A stretch of DNA of 6,343 nt from JBKBMT01 sp046295655 (lineage in GTDB: Bacteria > Pseudomonadota > Alphaproteobacteria > Rhodobacterales > Rhodobacteraceae): NCBI GenBank assembly GCA_046295655.1, contig JBKBMT010000110.1, forward strand, positions 1-6,343, given 5' to 3'. Below are positions 1 through 5,404 of this stretch, one piece after another; the first letter of the stretch is position 1, and every line of letters begins with the position of its first letter. A program made the translations under genes and the position numbers. The notes beneath the pieces were generated by a model. The model made no database searches. It saw nothing but the letters and a program-made list of their open reading frames with translations, and was not told the DNA's origin.

Positions 1-1
1 G

Positions 2-667
2 ATGACCGGGGGGACCATCCGGCTGCATCATGTGCCGCAGGCGCGGTCGTTCCGGGTGCTGTGGTTCCTGCACGAGGCAGGCCTTCCCCATGAGGTGGTG
101 CGGCAGAGCTTCGGCGGACGGGCGTTGCGCGACCCCGACTTTCTGGCGATCTCCCCCGCCGGGCGGGTGCCGGCGGTGGAGTTCGACGGGCGCCGGATGT
201 TCGAATCGGGCGCGATCCTCGAATACCTCGGCGAGACCCGCGCCCCCTTCCTGACCCGGCCGCCGGGTCACCCGCTGCGCGCCGAGCTGCTCGAATGGCT
301 GCATTACGGCGAGACCGTTGGCCAGCATCTGGCGCAGCTGACCCAGCAGCACATCGTGCTGCGCGAGGACTGGATGCGCAGCCCGACGGTGATGAAGCTC
401 GAGGCGCTGCGGCTGTCCCGGGCCCTTGCCGGGGCGGCACAGGTGGCCGCGGGCGGCTGGCTTCTGCCGGACGGGTTCAGCATCGCCGATATCGCGGTGG
501 GCTATGGCCTTGTCCTGGGCGCCCGCTTCGTCGATCTGGGTGCGATCCCCGGCGCGACGGCCTATCGCGACCGGCTGACCGCGCGCCCCGGCTTTCGCGC
601 CGCCGAGGCTGCGGACGGGCCGGCGGAACTGTATCTTCAGGACTTCTATCCGGTGCCCGATGCCTGA
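2..667 (+). CDS. Glutathione S-transferase family protein
   Basis: This 221-residue protein has the length and two-domain layout of cytosolic glutathione S-transferases. The N-terminal thioredoxin-like domain (about 5-80) carries a Ser16 in the position often used to activate glutathione, the SPAGRVPAV segment with the cis-proline at Val56-Pro57, and the glutathione-binding pair Glu68-Ser69 in FESGAILEYL. The C-terminal helical domain (about 90-215) has the N-capping box Ser160-x-x-Asp163 (FSIADIA). The substrate is unknown; a role in thiol conjugation or isomerisation is inferred from family only. The ATG is the second base of the window, so its ribosome-binding site is not visible, but the N-terminus fits the family without extension. 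The ATGA at 2-5 could also hold the stop of an upstream gene. The 3' end overlaps the lyase gene by 8 bases, which suggests translational coupling in one operon. Confidence 0.88.
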   Translation: MTGGTIRLHHVPQARSFRVLWFLHEAGLPHEVVRQSFGGRALRDPDFLAISPAGRVPAVEFDGRRMFESGAILEYLGETRAPFLTRPPGHPLRAELLEWLHYGETVGQHLAQLTQQHIVLREDWMRSPTVMKLEALRLSRALAGAAQVAAGGWLLPDGFSIADIAVGYGLVLGARFVDLGAIPGATAYRDRLTARPGFRAAEAADGPAELYLQDFYPVPDA

Positions 668-1511
668 GTTCGTGGAAATCTTCGAGGTCGGCCCGCGGGA
701 CGGGTTGCAGAACGAGAAGCAGCTGATCCCGGCCGCCCGGAAGATCGCGCTGGTCGACCTGCTGAGCCTCGCGGGCTTTCGCCGCATCGAGGTAGCGAGT
801 TTCGTCAGCCCGAAATGGGTGCCGCAGATGGCCGACGGCAGCGAGGTTCTGGCCGGGATCGAACGCGCGCCGGGCGTGCGCTATGCCGCGCTGGTGCCGA
901 ACATGAAGGGTTACGAGGCGGCGGTTGCGGCGGGCGCCGACGAGGTGGCGATCTTCGGCTCTGCCTCGGAGGGTTTCTCGAAGGCCAACATCAACGCCAC
1001 CATCGCCGAGAGCCTGGAGAGGTTCCGGCCCGTGGCGGCACGGGCGGCGGCCGAGGGCCTTCCGGTGCGCGGCTACGTCTCCTGCGTGACCGACTGTCCC
1101 TACGATGGACCGGTCCCCCCCGCGGCGGTCGCGCGGGTGGCCGGCGCGTTGCGGGCCATGGGCTGTTACGAGATCAGCCTTGGCGACACGATCGGACAGG
1201 GCCGGCCGGAGACGATCGACGCGATGCTTGCGGCGGTGCTGGAGGAGGTTCCGGCCGATCGGCTTGCGGGGCATTACCACGACACCGCAGGCCGGGCGCT
1301 GGCCAACATCGATGCGAGCCTCGCGCGCGGGATCCGGGTCTTCGATGCGGCGGTGGGCGGTCTGGGCGGCTGTCCCTATGCGCCCGGTGCGGCAGGCAAC
1401 GTGGCGACCGAGGCCGTCGCGTGCCATCTGGCGGACCGCGGATATGTCACCGGGCTCGACCTTTCGGCAGTCCACGCGGCTGCGGCCTTTGCGCAGAAGC
1501 TGCGTCTCTGA
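660..1511 (+). CDS. mvaB: Hydroxymethylglutaryl-CoA lyase (leucine degradation)
   Basis: This 283-residue cytosolic TIM-barrel enzyme is expected to cleave (S)-3-hydroxy-3-methylglutaryl-CoA into acetoacetate and acetyl-CoA, the last step of leucine degradation. The N-terminus has the family motif EVGPRDGLQNEK (9-20), with Arg13 and Asp14 matching the catalytic arginine and metal ligand of the human enzyme (Arg41, Asp42). The metal-binding histidines are His205 and His207 in GHYHDTAG. The C-terminal signature GLGGCPYAPGAAGNVATE (234-251) supplies the catalytic loop cysteine Cys238 and metal ligand Asn247. All these residues keep the same offset of 28 from human numbering as I recall it, so the active site looks intact. 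The start overlaps the upstream transferase gene by 8 bases and has no strong Shine-Dalgarno sequence, so translation is probably coupled. The gene is also called liuE or hmgL in leucine clusters. The nearby hydratase makes its substrate. Confidence 0.95.
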   Translation: MPEFVEIFEVGPRDGLQNEKQLIPAARKIALVDLLSLAGFRRIEVASFVSPKWVPQMADGSEVLAGIERAPGVRYAALVPNMKGYEAAVAAGADEVAIFGSASEGFSKANINATIAESLERFRPVAARAAAEGLPVRGYVSCVTDCPYDGPVPPAAVARVAGALRAMGCYEISLGDTIGQGRPETIDAMLAAVLEEVPADRLAGHYHDTAGRALANIDASLARGIRVFDAAVGGLGGCPYAPGAAGNVATEAVACHLADRGYVTGLDLSAVHAAAAFAQKLRL

Positions 1512-1523
1512 AACGTGCCATCC

Positions 1524-1542
1524 CGGAAACGGAGCGTTTCCG
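1524..1542 (+). terminator. Short perfect hairpin after the lyase gene
   Basis: An 8-bp perfect inverted repeat, CGGAAACG (1524-1531) and CGTTTCCG (1535-1542), flanks a 3-base loop and begins 12 bases after the lyase stop codon. No run of T follows, so it may be a weak or Rho-assisted terminator, or an RNA-stabilising 3' structure. The call rests only on the repeat and its position. Confidence 0.4.
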
Positions 1543-1569
1543 ACCCGGCGCCAATCTGGACAGGCCCGA

Positions 1570-1624
1570 AAAAGCCGATCACTAGATCATTGTTTTATGG
1601 TAATTTTCACCTGCAGGATGAGTC
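1570..1624 (+). promoter_or_regulatory. AT-richer leader, likely promoter region of the VPLPA-CTERM gene
   Basis: This stretch is clearly AT-richer than its surroundings, including TTGTTTTATGGTAATTTT at 1590-1607, and sits between the post-lyase hairpin and the next start. That fits a promoter, but no pair of -35 and -10 boxes at good spacing stands out. I see no -24/-12 (sigma-54) element. It also contains AGGA at 1615-1618, 6 bases before the ATG at 1625, a good ribosome-binding site. Confidence 0.35.
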
Positions 1625-2218
1625 ATGCCTGCGATTGACAATCAAATGGGAACAGTCATGAGAAATCGCCTTAAAATTGTGTTGAGCGGCATCGTCTGTT
1701 CAACAATCGTCGGGACGGCGCAGGCAGCGCCGGTGGACCTCGATACCTGGTATCACTTCGGATTCGGCCAGACGGGCAGTGCACTCGTGTCGGGGGCCGG
1801 CGGATTCACGCCGATGGTGAACCCGCCGACCATCGCTGCACCCGACACCCCGTGGACCTTCAGCCTGACGCGGGCGGCGGTCCTGCGGGTGGTGGACGGA
1901 TTCCTTTCCGGCGACCGGTTCGAGATGTTCAACTTCGGCGTCTCGCTCGGCCTGACCTCGGAACCCGAACGGGATGCGAACTGCGGCGCCGACCTGACCT
2001 GTGCGCTGAGCGATGCGCGCTTCAGCCAGGGCAGCTTCATGCTGGCCGCGGGCGACTACGAGATCACCGGCATCGTGGTCGATTCGCCCTTCGGCGGCGG
2101 TGCCGGCGCCTTCATCGTCGAAACCGCGGCCATCCCGCTGCCCGCCGGCATCTTCCTTCTGGGCGGGGCACTTGGTCTGCTCGGCGTGGTTCGTCGGCGG
2201 CGCAGGGCCGAAGCCTGA
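1625..2218 (+). CDS. Exported VPLPA-CTERM sorting domain protein
   Basis: This 197-residue protein begins with a signal peptide: a basic MRNRLK segment, a hydrophobic core, and a probable cleavage after AQA (around residue 34). It ends with the tripartite sorting tail typical of PEP-CTERM-like proteins: IPLPA (170-174), a hydrophobic helix (about 175-189) and five arginines (190-194). The VPLPA variant is known as a substrate class of the exosortase XrtD, so the protein should be exported, processed and released or attached at the cell surface. The middle (35-168) is rich in Gly, Phe and Thr with predicted beta character and matches no domain I know; Cys120 and Cys126 may form a disulfide. 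The ATG at 1625 has AGGA 6 bases upstream. An alternative ATG at 1658 would give a more standard signal peptide (186 residues). The gene has its own AT-rich leader and 3' hairpin and breaks up leucine-degradation genes. Confidence 0.85.
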   Translation: MPAIDNQMGTVMRNRLKIVLSGIVCSTIVGTAQAAPVDLDTWYHFGFGQTGSALVSGAGGFTPMVNPPTIAAPDTPWTFSLTRAAVLRVVDGFLSGDRFEMFNFGVSLGLTSEPERDANCGADLTCALSDARFSQGSFMLAAGDYEITGIVVDSPFGGGAGAFIVETAAIPLPAGIFLLGGALGLLGVVRRRRRAEA

Positions 2219-2223
2219 TCCAT

Positions 2224-2259
2224 GGCGGGCCCGGCCGGCATCTGCCGGTCGGGCCCGTC
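2224..2259 (+). terminator. Strong GC-rich hairpin terminator
   Basis: Arms at 2226-2240 and 2243-2257 pair over 15 positions with a single G-U wobble, and pairing can extend to 2224 and 2259. The physical loop would be about four bases (ATCT). It starts 6 bases after the VPLPA-CTERM stop codon. The tail (TCGCCCTTGATC) is only weakly T-rich, so termination may be incomplete and allow read-through into the hydratase gene, which has no obvious promoter of its own. Confidence 0.7.
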
Positions 2260-2306
2260 GCCCTTGATCCCCGGCCCCGAACGTGCGAGGCGACGCCGCC
2301 GGCATT

Positions 2307-2318
2307 GGGGAGGGGAAG
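2307..2318 (+). promoter_or_regulatory. Ribosome-binding site fixing the hydratase start
   Basis: The purine-rich GGGGAGGGGAAG runs directly up to the ATG at 2319. It favours that ATG over an in-frame GTG at 2283, which would add 12 residues not typical of crotonases. Confidence 0.65.
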
Positions 2319-3095
2319 ATGGAGACGATCCGGATCGAGACCGACGGGCGCGGCGTGACCCGCCTGACGCTTGCACGGGCCGAAAAACACAACGCCCTGT
2401 CGGCAGCGATGATCGCGGAACTGACCGAGGCGGCCGGGCGGCTTGGCCGGGATCCGGCCGTGCGGGTCGTCGTGCTGGCAGCCGAGGGGGCAAGTTTCTG
2501 TGCCGGCGGCGACCTCGGCTGGATGAAGGACCAGATGCGTGCCGATGCGGCGACCCGTGCGCGCGAGGCGACGCGGCTGGCCATGATGCTCAAGGCACTG
2601 AACGAATTGCCGAAACCGCTGGTTGGCCGGGTGCAGGGCAACGCCTTTGGCGGCGGCATCGGCATGATGTCGGTCTGCGATGTGGTCGTCGCTGCAGAGA
2701 ATGCCCGTTTCGGCCTGACCGAGACGCGGCTGGGGCTGATCCCGGCGACCATCGGCCCCTATGTCGTGGCCCGCATGGGCGAGGCGATGGCGCGCCGGGT
2801 CTTCATGTCGGCCCGTCTGTTCGGCGCGGACGAGGCGGTGCGGCTGGGCCTTGCCGCGCGGACCGTGCCGGCCGGTGATCTGGATGCGGCCGTCGAGGCA
2901 GAGGTTGAACCCTATCTCGCCTGCGCGCCCGGGGCGGTGGCCGAGGCCAAGCGGCTTCTGCGCCGGCTCGGCCCGCCGATCGACGAGGCGGTGATCGCCG
3001 AGACCATCGCCGCGCTCGTCGCCTGCTGGGAGGGTGACGAAGCCCCCGAGGGGATCGGCGCCTTCTTCGAGAAGCGCAAGCCGCGCTGGGCCTGA
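2319..3095 (+). CDS. liuC: Enoyl-CoA hydratase/isomerase family, probable methylglutaconyl-CoA hydratase
   Basis: This 258-residue crotonase-fold enzyme has the family length. The first oxyanion-hole region is SFCAGGDLGWMK (59-70); the DLxWMK form is typical of bacterial methylglutaconyl-CoA hydratases (LiuC). The second region is GNAFGGGIGMMSVCD (107-121), followed by FGLTETRLGLIPATIGPYV (131-149). Glu135 matches the catalytic Glu164 of rat enoyl-CoA hydratase, while the position of Glu144 is Gly115. The enzyme should hydrate 3-methylglutaconyl-CoA to HMG-CoA, the substrate of the lyase encoded upstream, and this neighbourhood supports the specific assignment. Without context, only general enoyl-CoA hydratase could be claimed. 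The ATG at 2319 is chosen for its strong ribosome-binding site and fitting N-terminus (METIRIETDG). The gene ends 2 bases before the stop codon of the opposite-strand gene, so any transcript must end inside that gene. Confidence 0.87.
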   Translation: METIRIETDGRGVTRLTLARAEKHNALSAAMIAELTEAAGRLGRDPAVRVVVLAAEGASFCAGGDLGWMKDQMRADAATRAREATRLAMMLKALNELPKPLVGRVQGNAFGGGIGMMSVCDVVVAAENARFGLTETRLGLIPATIGPYVVARMGEAMARRVFMSARLFGADEAVRLGLAARTVPAGDLDAAVEAEVEPYLACAPGAVAEAKRLLRRLGPPIDEAVIAETIAALVACWEGDEAPEGIGAFFEKRKPRWA

Positions 3096-3097
3096 CC

Positions 3098-3667
3098 TCA
3101 GCCCGCTTCCAGGTCGCACATGCCCGGCGCCGGGATCACCGGCGCCCAGCCTTCGGCCACCACCGGCGTGCCGGGCCCGTTGGAAACCTCGATGTAATGC
3201 CAGCCGTTCTTCCGGTGGTAGCCGTAGAAAAGCGACTGGCGCGTCTGCGCCACGCCGATCAACGGGCTGGCGACCGAGGTGCCTGCGTGCAGCGTGAAGC
3301 CTGCACCGTGATAGCCCCAGCAGGCATAGCCGAACTCGTCCGGCTCGGGCAGGTCGATCAGGCGCGCGAGTTTCGCGTGGATCTGTCTTTGTCCGGCGCT
3401 GGGACCGCGTCCGGTGTCGATCCGACATCCGGTCTGCAGCTCGAGCTCGCGCATCCGCGCGACCGCCTCGCGGTCGGCGGCAGGCAGGGCCGGATTGGTG
3501 CCGGTGCAGCCGGCATTCCCGAACAGTTGCTGGCCGAGCGTGCTGGAAAAGCAGTGCCCGGCGCGGTGAAACATCATGTTCCGGGTGATCCAGAGCTGGT
3601 CGCAGAACGGGGTGGCGGCGGCCGGCAGGGGCAGGGCAAGCAGCATGGCAAGGGCAATGGATCGCAT
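3098..3667 (-). CDS. Secreted six-cysteine protein, DUF4453/YARHG-like
   Basis: This 189-residue protein starts with a clear signal peptide (MRSIALAMLLALPLPAAA, likely cut after Ala18), so it should reach the periplasm or beyond. The mature part has exactly six cysteines (22, 39, 54, 81, 116, 184), which could form three disulfides. The segment LWITRNMMFHRAGHCFSS (25-42) resembles the YARHG-type motif, and the whole resembles DUF4453 proteins of Rhodobacterales; this is from memory and only moderately certain. The second half has aromatic-rich beta-like segments (ACWGYHGAGFTLHAG at 115-129; YGYHRKNGWHYIEVSNGPG at 148-166). Function is unknown. The ATG at 3667 is preceded by GGAG (3674-3677 on the opposite strand) with a 6-base spacer and gives the proper signal peptide; the longer frame beginning at 3739 adds 24 residues that would hide it. 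It is divergent from the nuo operon and convergent with the hydratase gene. Confidence 0.8.
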   Translation of the reverse strand: MRSIALAMLLALPLPAAATPFCDQLWITRNMMFHRAGHCFSSTLGQQLFGNAGCTGTNPALPAADREAVARMRELELQTGCRIDTGRGPSAGQRQIHAKLARLIDLPEPDEFGYACWGYHGAGFTLHAGTSVASPLIGVAQTRQSLFYGYHRKNGWHYIEVSNGPGTPVVAEGWAPVIPAPGMCDLEAG

Positions 3668-3822
3668 CAATGGCTCCGTCGAATGATTTCTGTGCGAGGC
3701 TAGCACCCGCGCGATCATCGGGGAACGACAATCGGCCACAGGTGCCGCCCCTTGTGCAGTTGCAGCATGCCGTTGTATGCCGAAATCCGGCGCGACTCCC
3801 GGCGGTTGCGGGCGGGGTTTTG

Positions 3823-3851
3823 TTGACCGCGTCGGGGGTGCAGAGTAAACG
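3823..3851 (+). promoter_or_regulatory. Candidate sigma-70 promoter for the nuo operon
   Basis: TTGACC at 3823-3828 matches five of six bases of the -35 consensus. Exactly 17 bases later, TAAACG at 3846-3851 is a weak -10 (three of six). This would start transcription near 3858, leaving about 45 bases of leader before the nuoA ATG. It is the only reasonable pair I see in the intergenic region; the -10 match is poor. Confidence 0.45.
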
Positions 3852-3889
3852 GGTCGCGTGACCGGATGCCGCCCTGGGCGCGGCGGGGG

Positions 3890-3896
3890 AAAGGGG
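3890..3896 (+). promoter_or_regulatory. nuoA ribosome-binding site
   Basis: AAAGGGG lies 6 bases before the ATG at 3903. It selects that ATG over an upstream in-frame GTG at 3858, which would add 15 residues foreign to NuoA proteins. Confidence 0.65.
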
Positions 3897-3902
3897 TGCG
3901 AG

Positions 3903-4268
3903 ATGGATCCGATGCTGCGGGAATACCTGCCGATCCTGATCCTTCTGGTGCTGGCGATCGGACTTGGCCTGATCCTGGTGCTGGCCGCGGCGGTGATCGC
4001 CGTGCGCAGGCCGGACCCCGAGAAGGTGTCGGCCTACGAATGCGGCTTCAACGCCTTCGATGATGCGCGGATGAAGTTCGACGTGCGCTTCTACCTCGTC
4101 TCGATCCTGTTCATCATCTTCGATCTCGAGGTGGCATTCCTGTTCCCGTGGGCGGTGGCCTTCGGCGAGATCAGCATGGTCGCCTTCTGGTCGATGATGG
4201 TGTTTCTCGTCGTCCTGACGGTCGGCTTCGCCTACGAATGGAAGAAGGGGGCGCTGGAATGGGAGTGA
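3903..4268 (+). CDS. nuoA: NADH-quinone oxidoreductase subunit A
   Basis: This 121-residue integral membrane protein matches the usual NuoA length. NuoA is a small subunit of the membrane arm of respiratory complex I, at the junction with the peripheral arm near the quinone site. Three hydrophobic helices are visible at about 9-34, 64-86 and 92-112. The conserved loop after the first helix contains RRPDPEKVSAYECGFNAF (35-52) with the family cysteine Cys47 in YECGF, and the second helix contains the conserved acidic FDLEVAFLFPWA (73-84). This is the first gene of the nuo operon here, preceded by a candidate promoter and a good Shine-Dalgarno site. Its stop codon overlaps the start of nuoB by 10 bases. 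Nothing unusual is seen. Confidence 0.96.
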   Translation: MDPMLREYLPILILLVLAIGLGLILVLAAAVIAVRRPDPEKVSAYECGFNAFDDARMKFDVRFYLVSILFIIFDLEVAFLFPWAVAFGEISMVAFWSMMVFLVVLTVGFAYEWKKGALEWE

Positions 4269-4792
4269 TGACGGGCGCGAATACCGCCGGCGCGGATCGC
4301 GACGCGACGGTCCAGGCCTTCAACCGCGACCTGCAGGACAAGGGGTTCCTGCTGACCACCACCGAGGACATCATCAACTGGGCGCGCAACGGCAGCCTGC
4401 ACTGGATGACCTTCGGTCTGGCCTGCTGCGCGGTCGAGATGATGCACACCTCGATGCCGCGCTACGACCTCGAACGCTTCGGCACCGCGCCGCGCGCCTC
4501 GCCCCGCCAGTCCGACCTGATGATCGTGGCGGGCACGCTGACCAACAAGATGGCCCCCGCGCTCAGGAAGGTCTATGACCAGATGCCCGAGCCGCGCTAT
4601 GTCATCAGCATGGGTTCCTGCGCGAACGGCGGGGGCTATTATCACTACAGCTATTCGGTGGTGCGGGGCTGCGACCGGATCGTGCCGGTGGACATCTACG
4701 TGCCCGGCTGTCCGCCGACCGCCGAGGCGCTGCTCTACGGGATCCTCCAGTTGCAGCGCAAGATCCGCCGCACCGGAACGCTGGAAAGGTAG
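4259..4792 (+). CDS. nuoB: NADH-quinone oxidoreductase subunit B
   Basis: This 177-residue peripheral-arm subunit of complex I holds iron-sulfur cluster N2, the last electron carrier before quinone. The four ligand cysteines are present: the tandem Cys56-Cys57 in GLACCAVEMM, Cys121 in GSCANGG, and Cys151 in VPGCPPTAEALLYG. The sequence is very close to Rhodobacter-type NuoB from about residue 24 onward, as I recall those proteins; the N-terminal 23 residues are the variable part. I chose the ATG at 4259 because AAGGGGG (4245-4251) lies 7 bases upstream; a second ATG at 4268 would shorten the protein by 3 residues and overlap the nuoA stop by 1 base. The gene ends 3 bases before nuoC, consistent with one operon. 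Confidence 0.96.
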   Translation: MGVMTGANTAGADRDATVQAFNRDLQDKGFLLTTTEDIINWARNGSLHWMTFGLACCAVEMMHTSMPRYDLERFGTAPRASPRQSDLMIVAGTLTNKMAPALRKVYDQMPEPRYVISMGSCANGGGYYHYSYSVVRGCDRIVPVDIYVPGCPPTAEALLYGILQLQRKIRRTGTLER

Positions 4793-4795
4793 GCC

Positions 4796-5404
4796 ATGTC
4801 CGACGCGCTGAACGAGCTGGGTGCGCTGATCGAGTTGAAGCGCCCCGACGATGTCGTCGGCTGGCATGTCGCCCATGGCGACCTGACGGTCGAGGTCGTG
4901 GCGGCGCGGATCGTGCCGTTCGCCGAGTTCCTGCGTGCCGACCCGAGCTGCCGCTTCTCGACGCTCGTGGACATTACCGCAGTGGACTGGCCCGACCGGC
5001 CGAAGCGGTTCGACATGGTCTGGCACTTCCTGTCGATGTCTCGCAACCACCGGATCCGGGTGAAGGCGCAGGTTGACGAGGACGAGATGGTCCCCTCGAT
5101 CACCGGCGTGCATCCGTCGGCCAACTGGTTCGAGCGCGAGGTGTTCGACATGTTCGGGATCCTGTTCTCGGGCCATCCCGACCTCCGTCGCATCCTGACC
5201 GACTACGGCTTCCGCGGCCATCCACTGCGCAAGGACTTTCCCACCACGGGCTATACCGAGGTCCGCTACGACGAGGTGCTCAAGCGGGTCGTCTACGAGC
5301 CGGTGAAGCTTGTGCAGGAATACCGGCAGTTCGATTTCCTCAGCCCCTGGGAGGGCGCGCGATACGTGCTTCCCGGTGACGACAAGGGGCAGGAGAAACG
5401 ATGA
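4796..5404 (+). CDS. nuoC: NADH-quinone oxidoreductase subunit C (30 kDa)
   Basis: This 202-residue protein is the 30 kDa-type subunit of the complex I peripheral arm, which packs against NuoD and NuoB and carries no cofactor. The family signature is complete: a segment with FEREVFDMFGILFSGHPDL (112-130) followed by RRILTDYGFRGHPLRKDFP (131-149). The N-terminal alpha/beta part (about 1-110) includes the conserved STLVDITAVDWP. It is a stand-alone NuoC, not fused to NuoD as in enterobacteria. The start is 3 bases after the nuoB stop codon. The stop TGA at 5402-5404 is embedded in ATGATG, which provides the start of the next small gene. Confidence 0.96.
   Translation: MSDALNELGALIELKRPDDVVGWHVAHGDLTVEVVAARIVPFAEFLRADPSCRFSTLVDITAVDWPDRPKRFDMVWHFLSMSRNHRIRVKAQVDEDEMVPSITGVHPSANWFEREVFDMFGILFSGHPDLRRILTDYGFRGHPLRKDFPTTGYTEVRYDEVLKRVVYEPVKLVQEYRQFDFLSPWEGARYVLPGDDKGQEKR

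Larger units (their letters stand above)
3668..3902. other. Divergent intergenic region between secreted-protein gene and nuoA
   Basis: This 235-base region separates two genes read in opposite directions, so it should hold promoters for both. Rightward, a candidate promoter lies at 3823-3851. Leftward, the Shine-Dalgarno site of the secreted-protein gene is visible at 3674-3677, but I find no convincing -35/-10 pair. No tRNA, Fnr-type palindrome (TTGAT-N4-ATCAA) or long inverted repeat was found by eye. Confidence 0.6.

Noticed and set aside
252..270. Perfect 8-bp inverted repeat TGACCCGG/CCGGGTCA inside the transferase gene
   Set aside because: It falls in the coding region for the interdomain linker, has no T-run, and such repeats arise readily at this GC content.
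477..1475. A leftward open frame of 332 codons opposite the transferase and lyase genes
   Set aside because: The composition is Arg-rich and low in complexity, and it mirrors two well-supported genes, so it is a GC-driven shadow.
1577..1588. GATC-N4-GATC imperfect palindrome in the leader of the VPLPA-CTERM gene as a possible operator
   Set aside because: Only four bases per half-site match, and no second copy is seen, so it is not above chance.
2283..2318. N-terminal extension of the hydratase from a GTG at 2283
   Set aside because: The strong ribosome-binding site immediately before the ATG at 2319 lies inside this extension, and crotonases start as METIRIE-like sequences.
2112..3731. A long leftward open frame of 539 codons across the hydratase gene and the secreted-protein gene
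   Set aside because: It lies antisense to a clear crotonase and out of frame with the clear signal-peptide protein; its translation is Arg/Pro/His-rich with no recognisable domain. Long antisense frames are expected in GC-rich DNA.
3668..3739. N-terminal extension of the secreted protein from an ATG at 3739
   Set aside because: It would put 24 charged and polar residues before the signal peptide; the ATG at 3667 has GGAG at 6 bases.
4232..5221. A leftward open frame of 329 codons opposite nuoB and nuoC
   Set aside because: nuoB and nuoC are unmistakable; the antisense product is His/Arg/Gly-rich with no family features.
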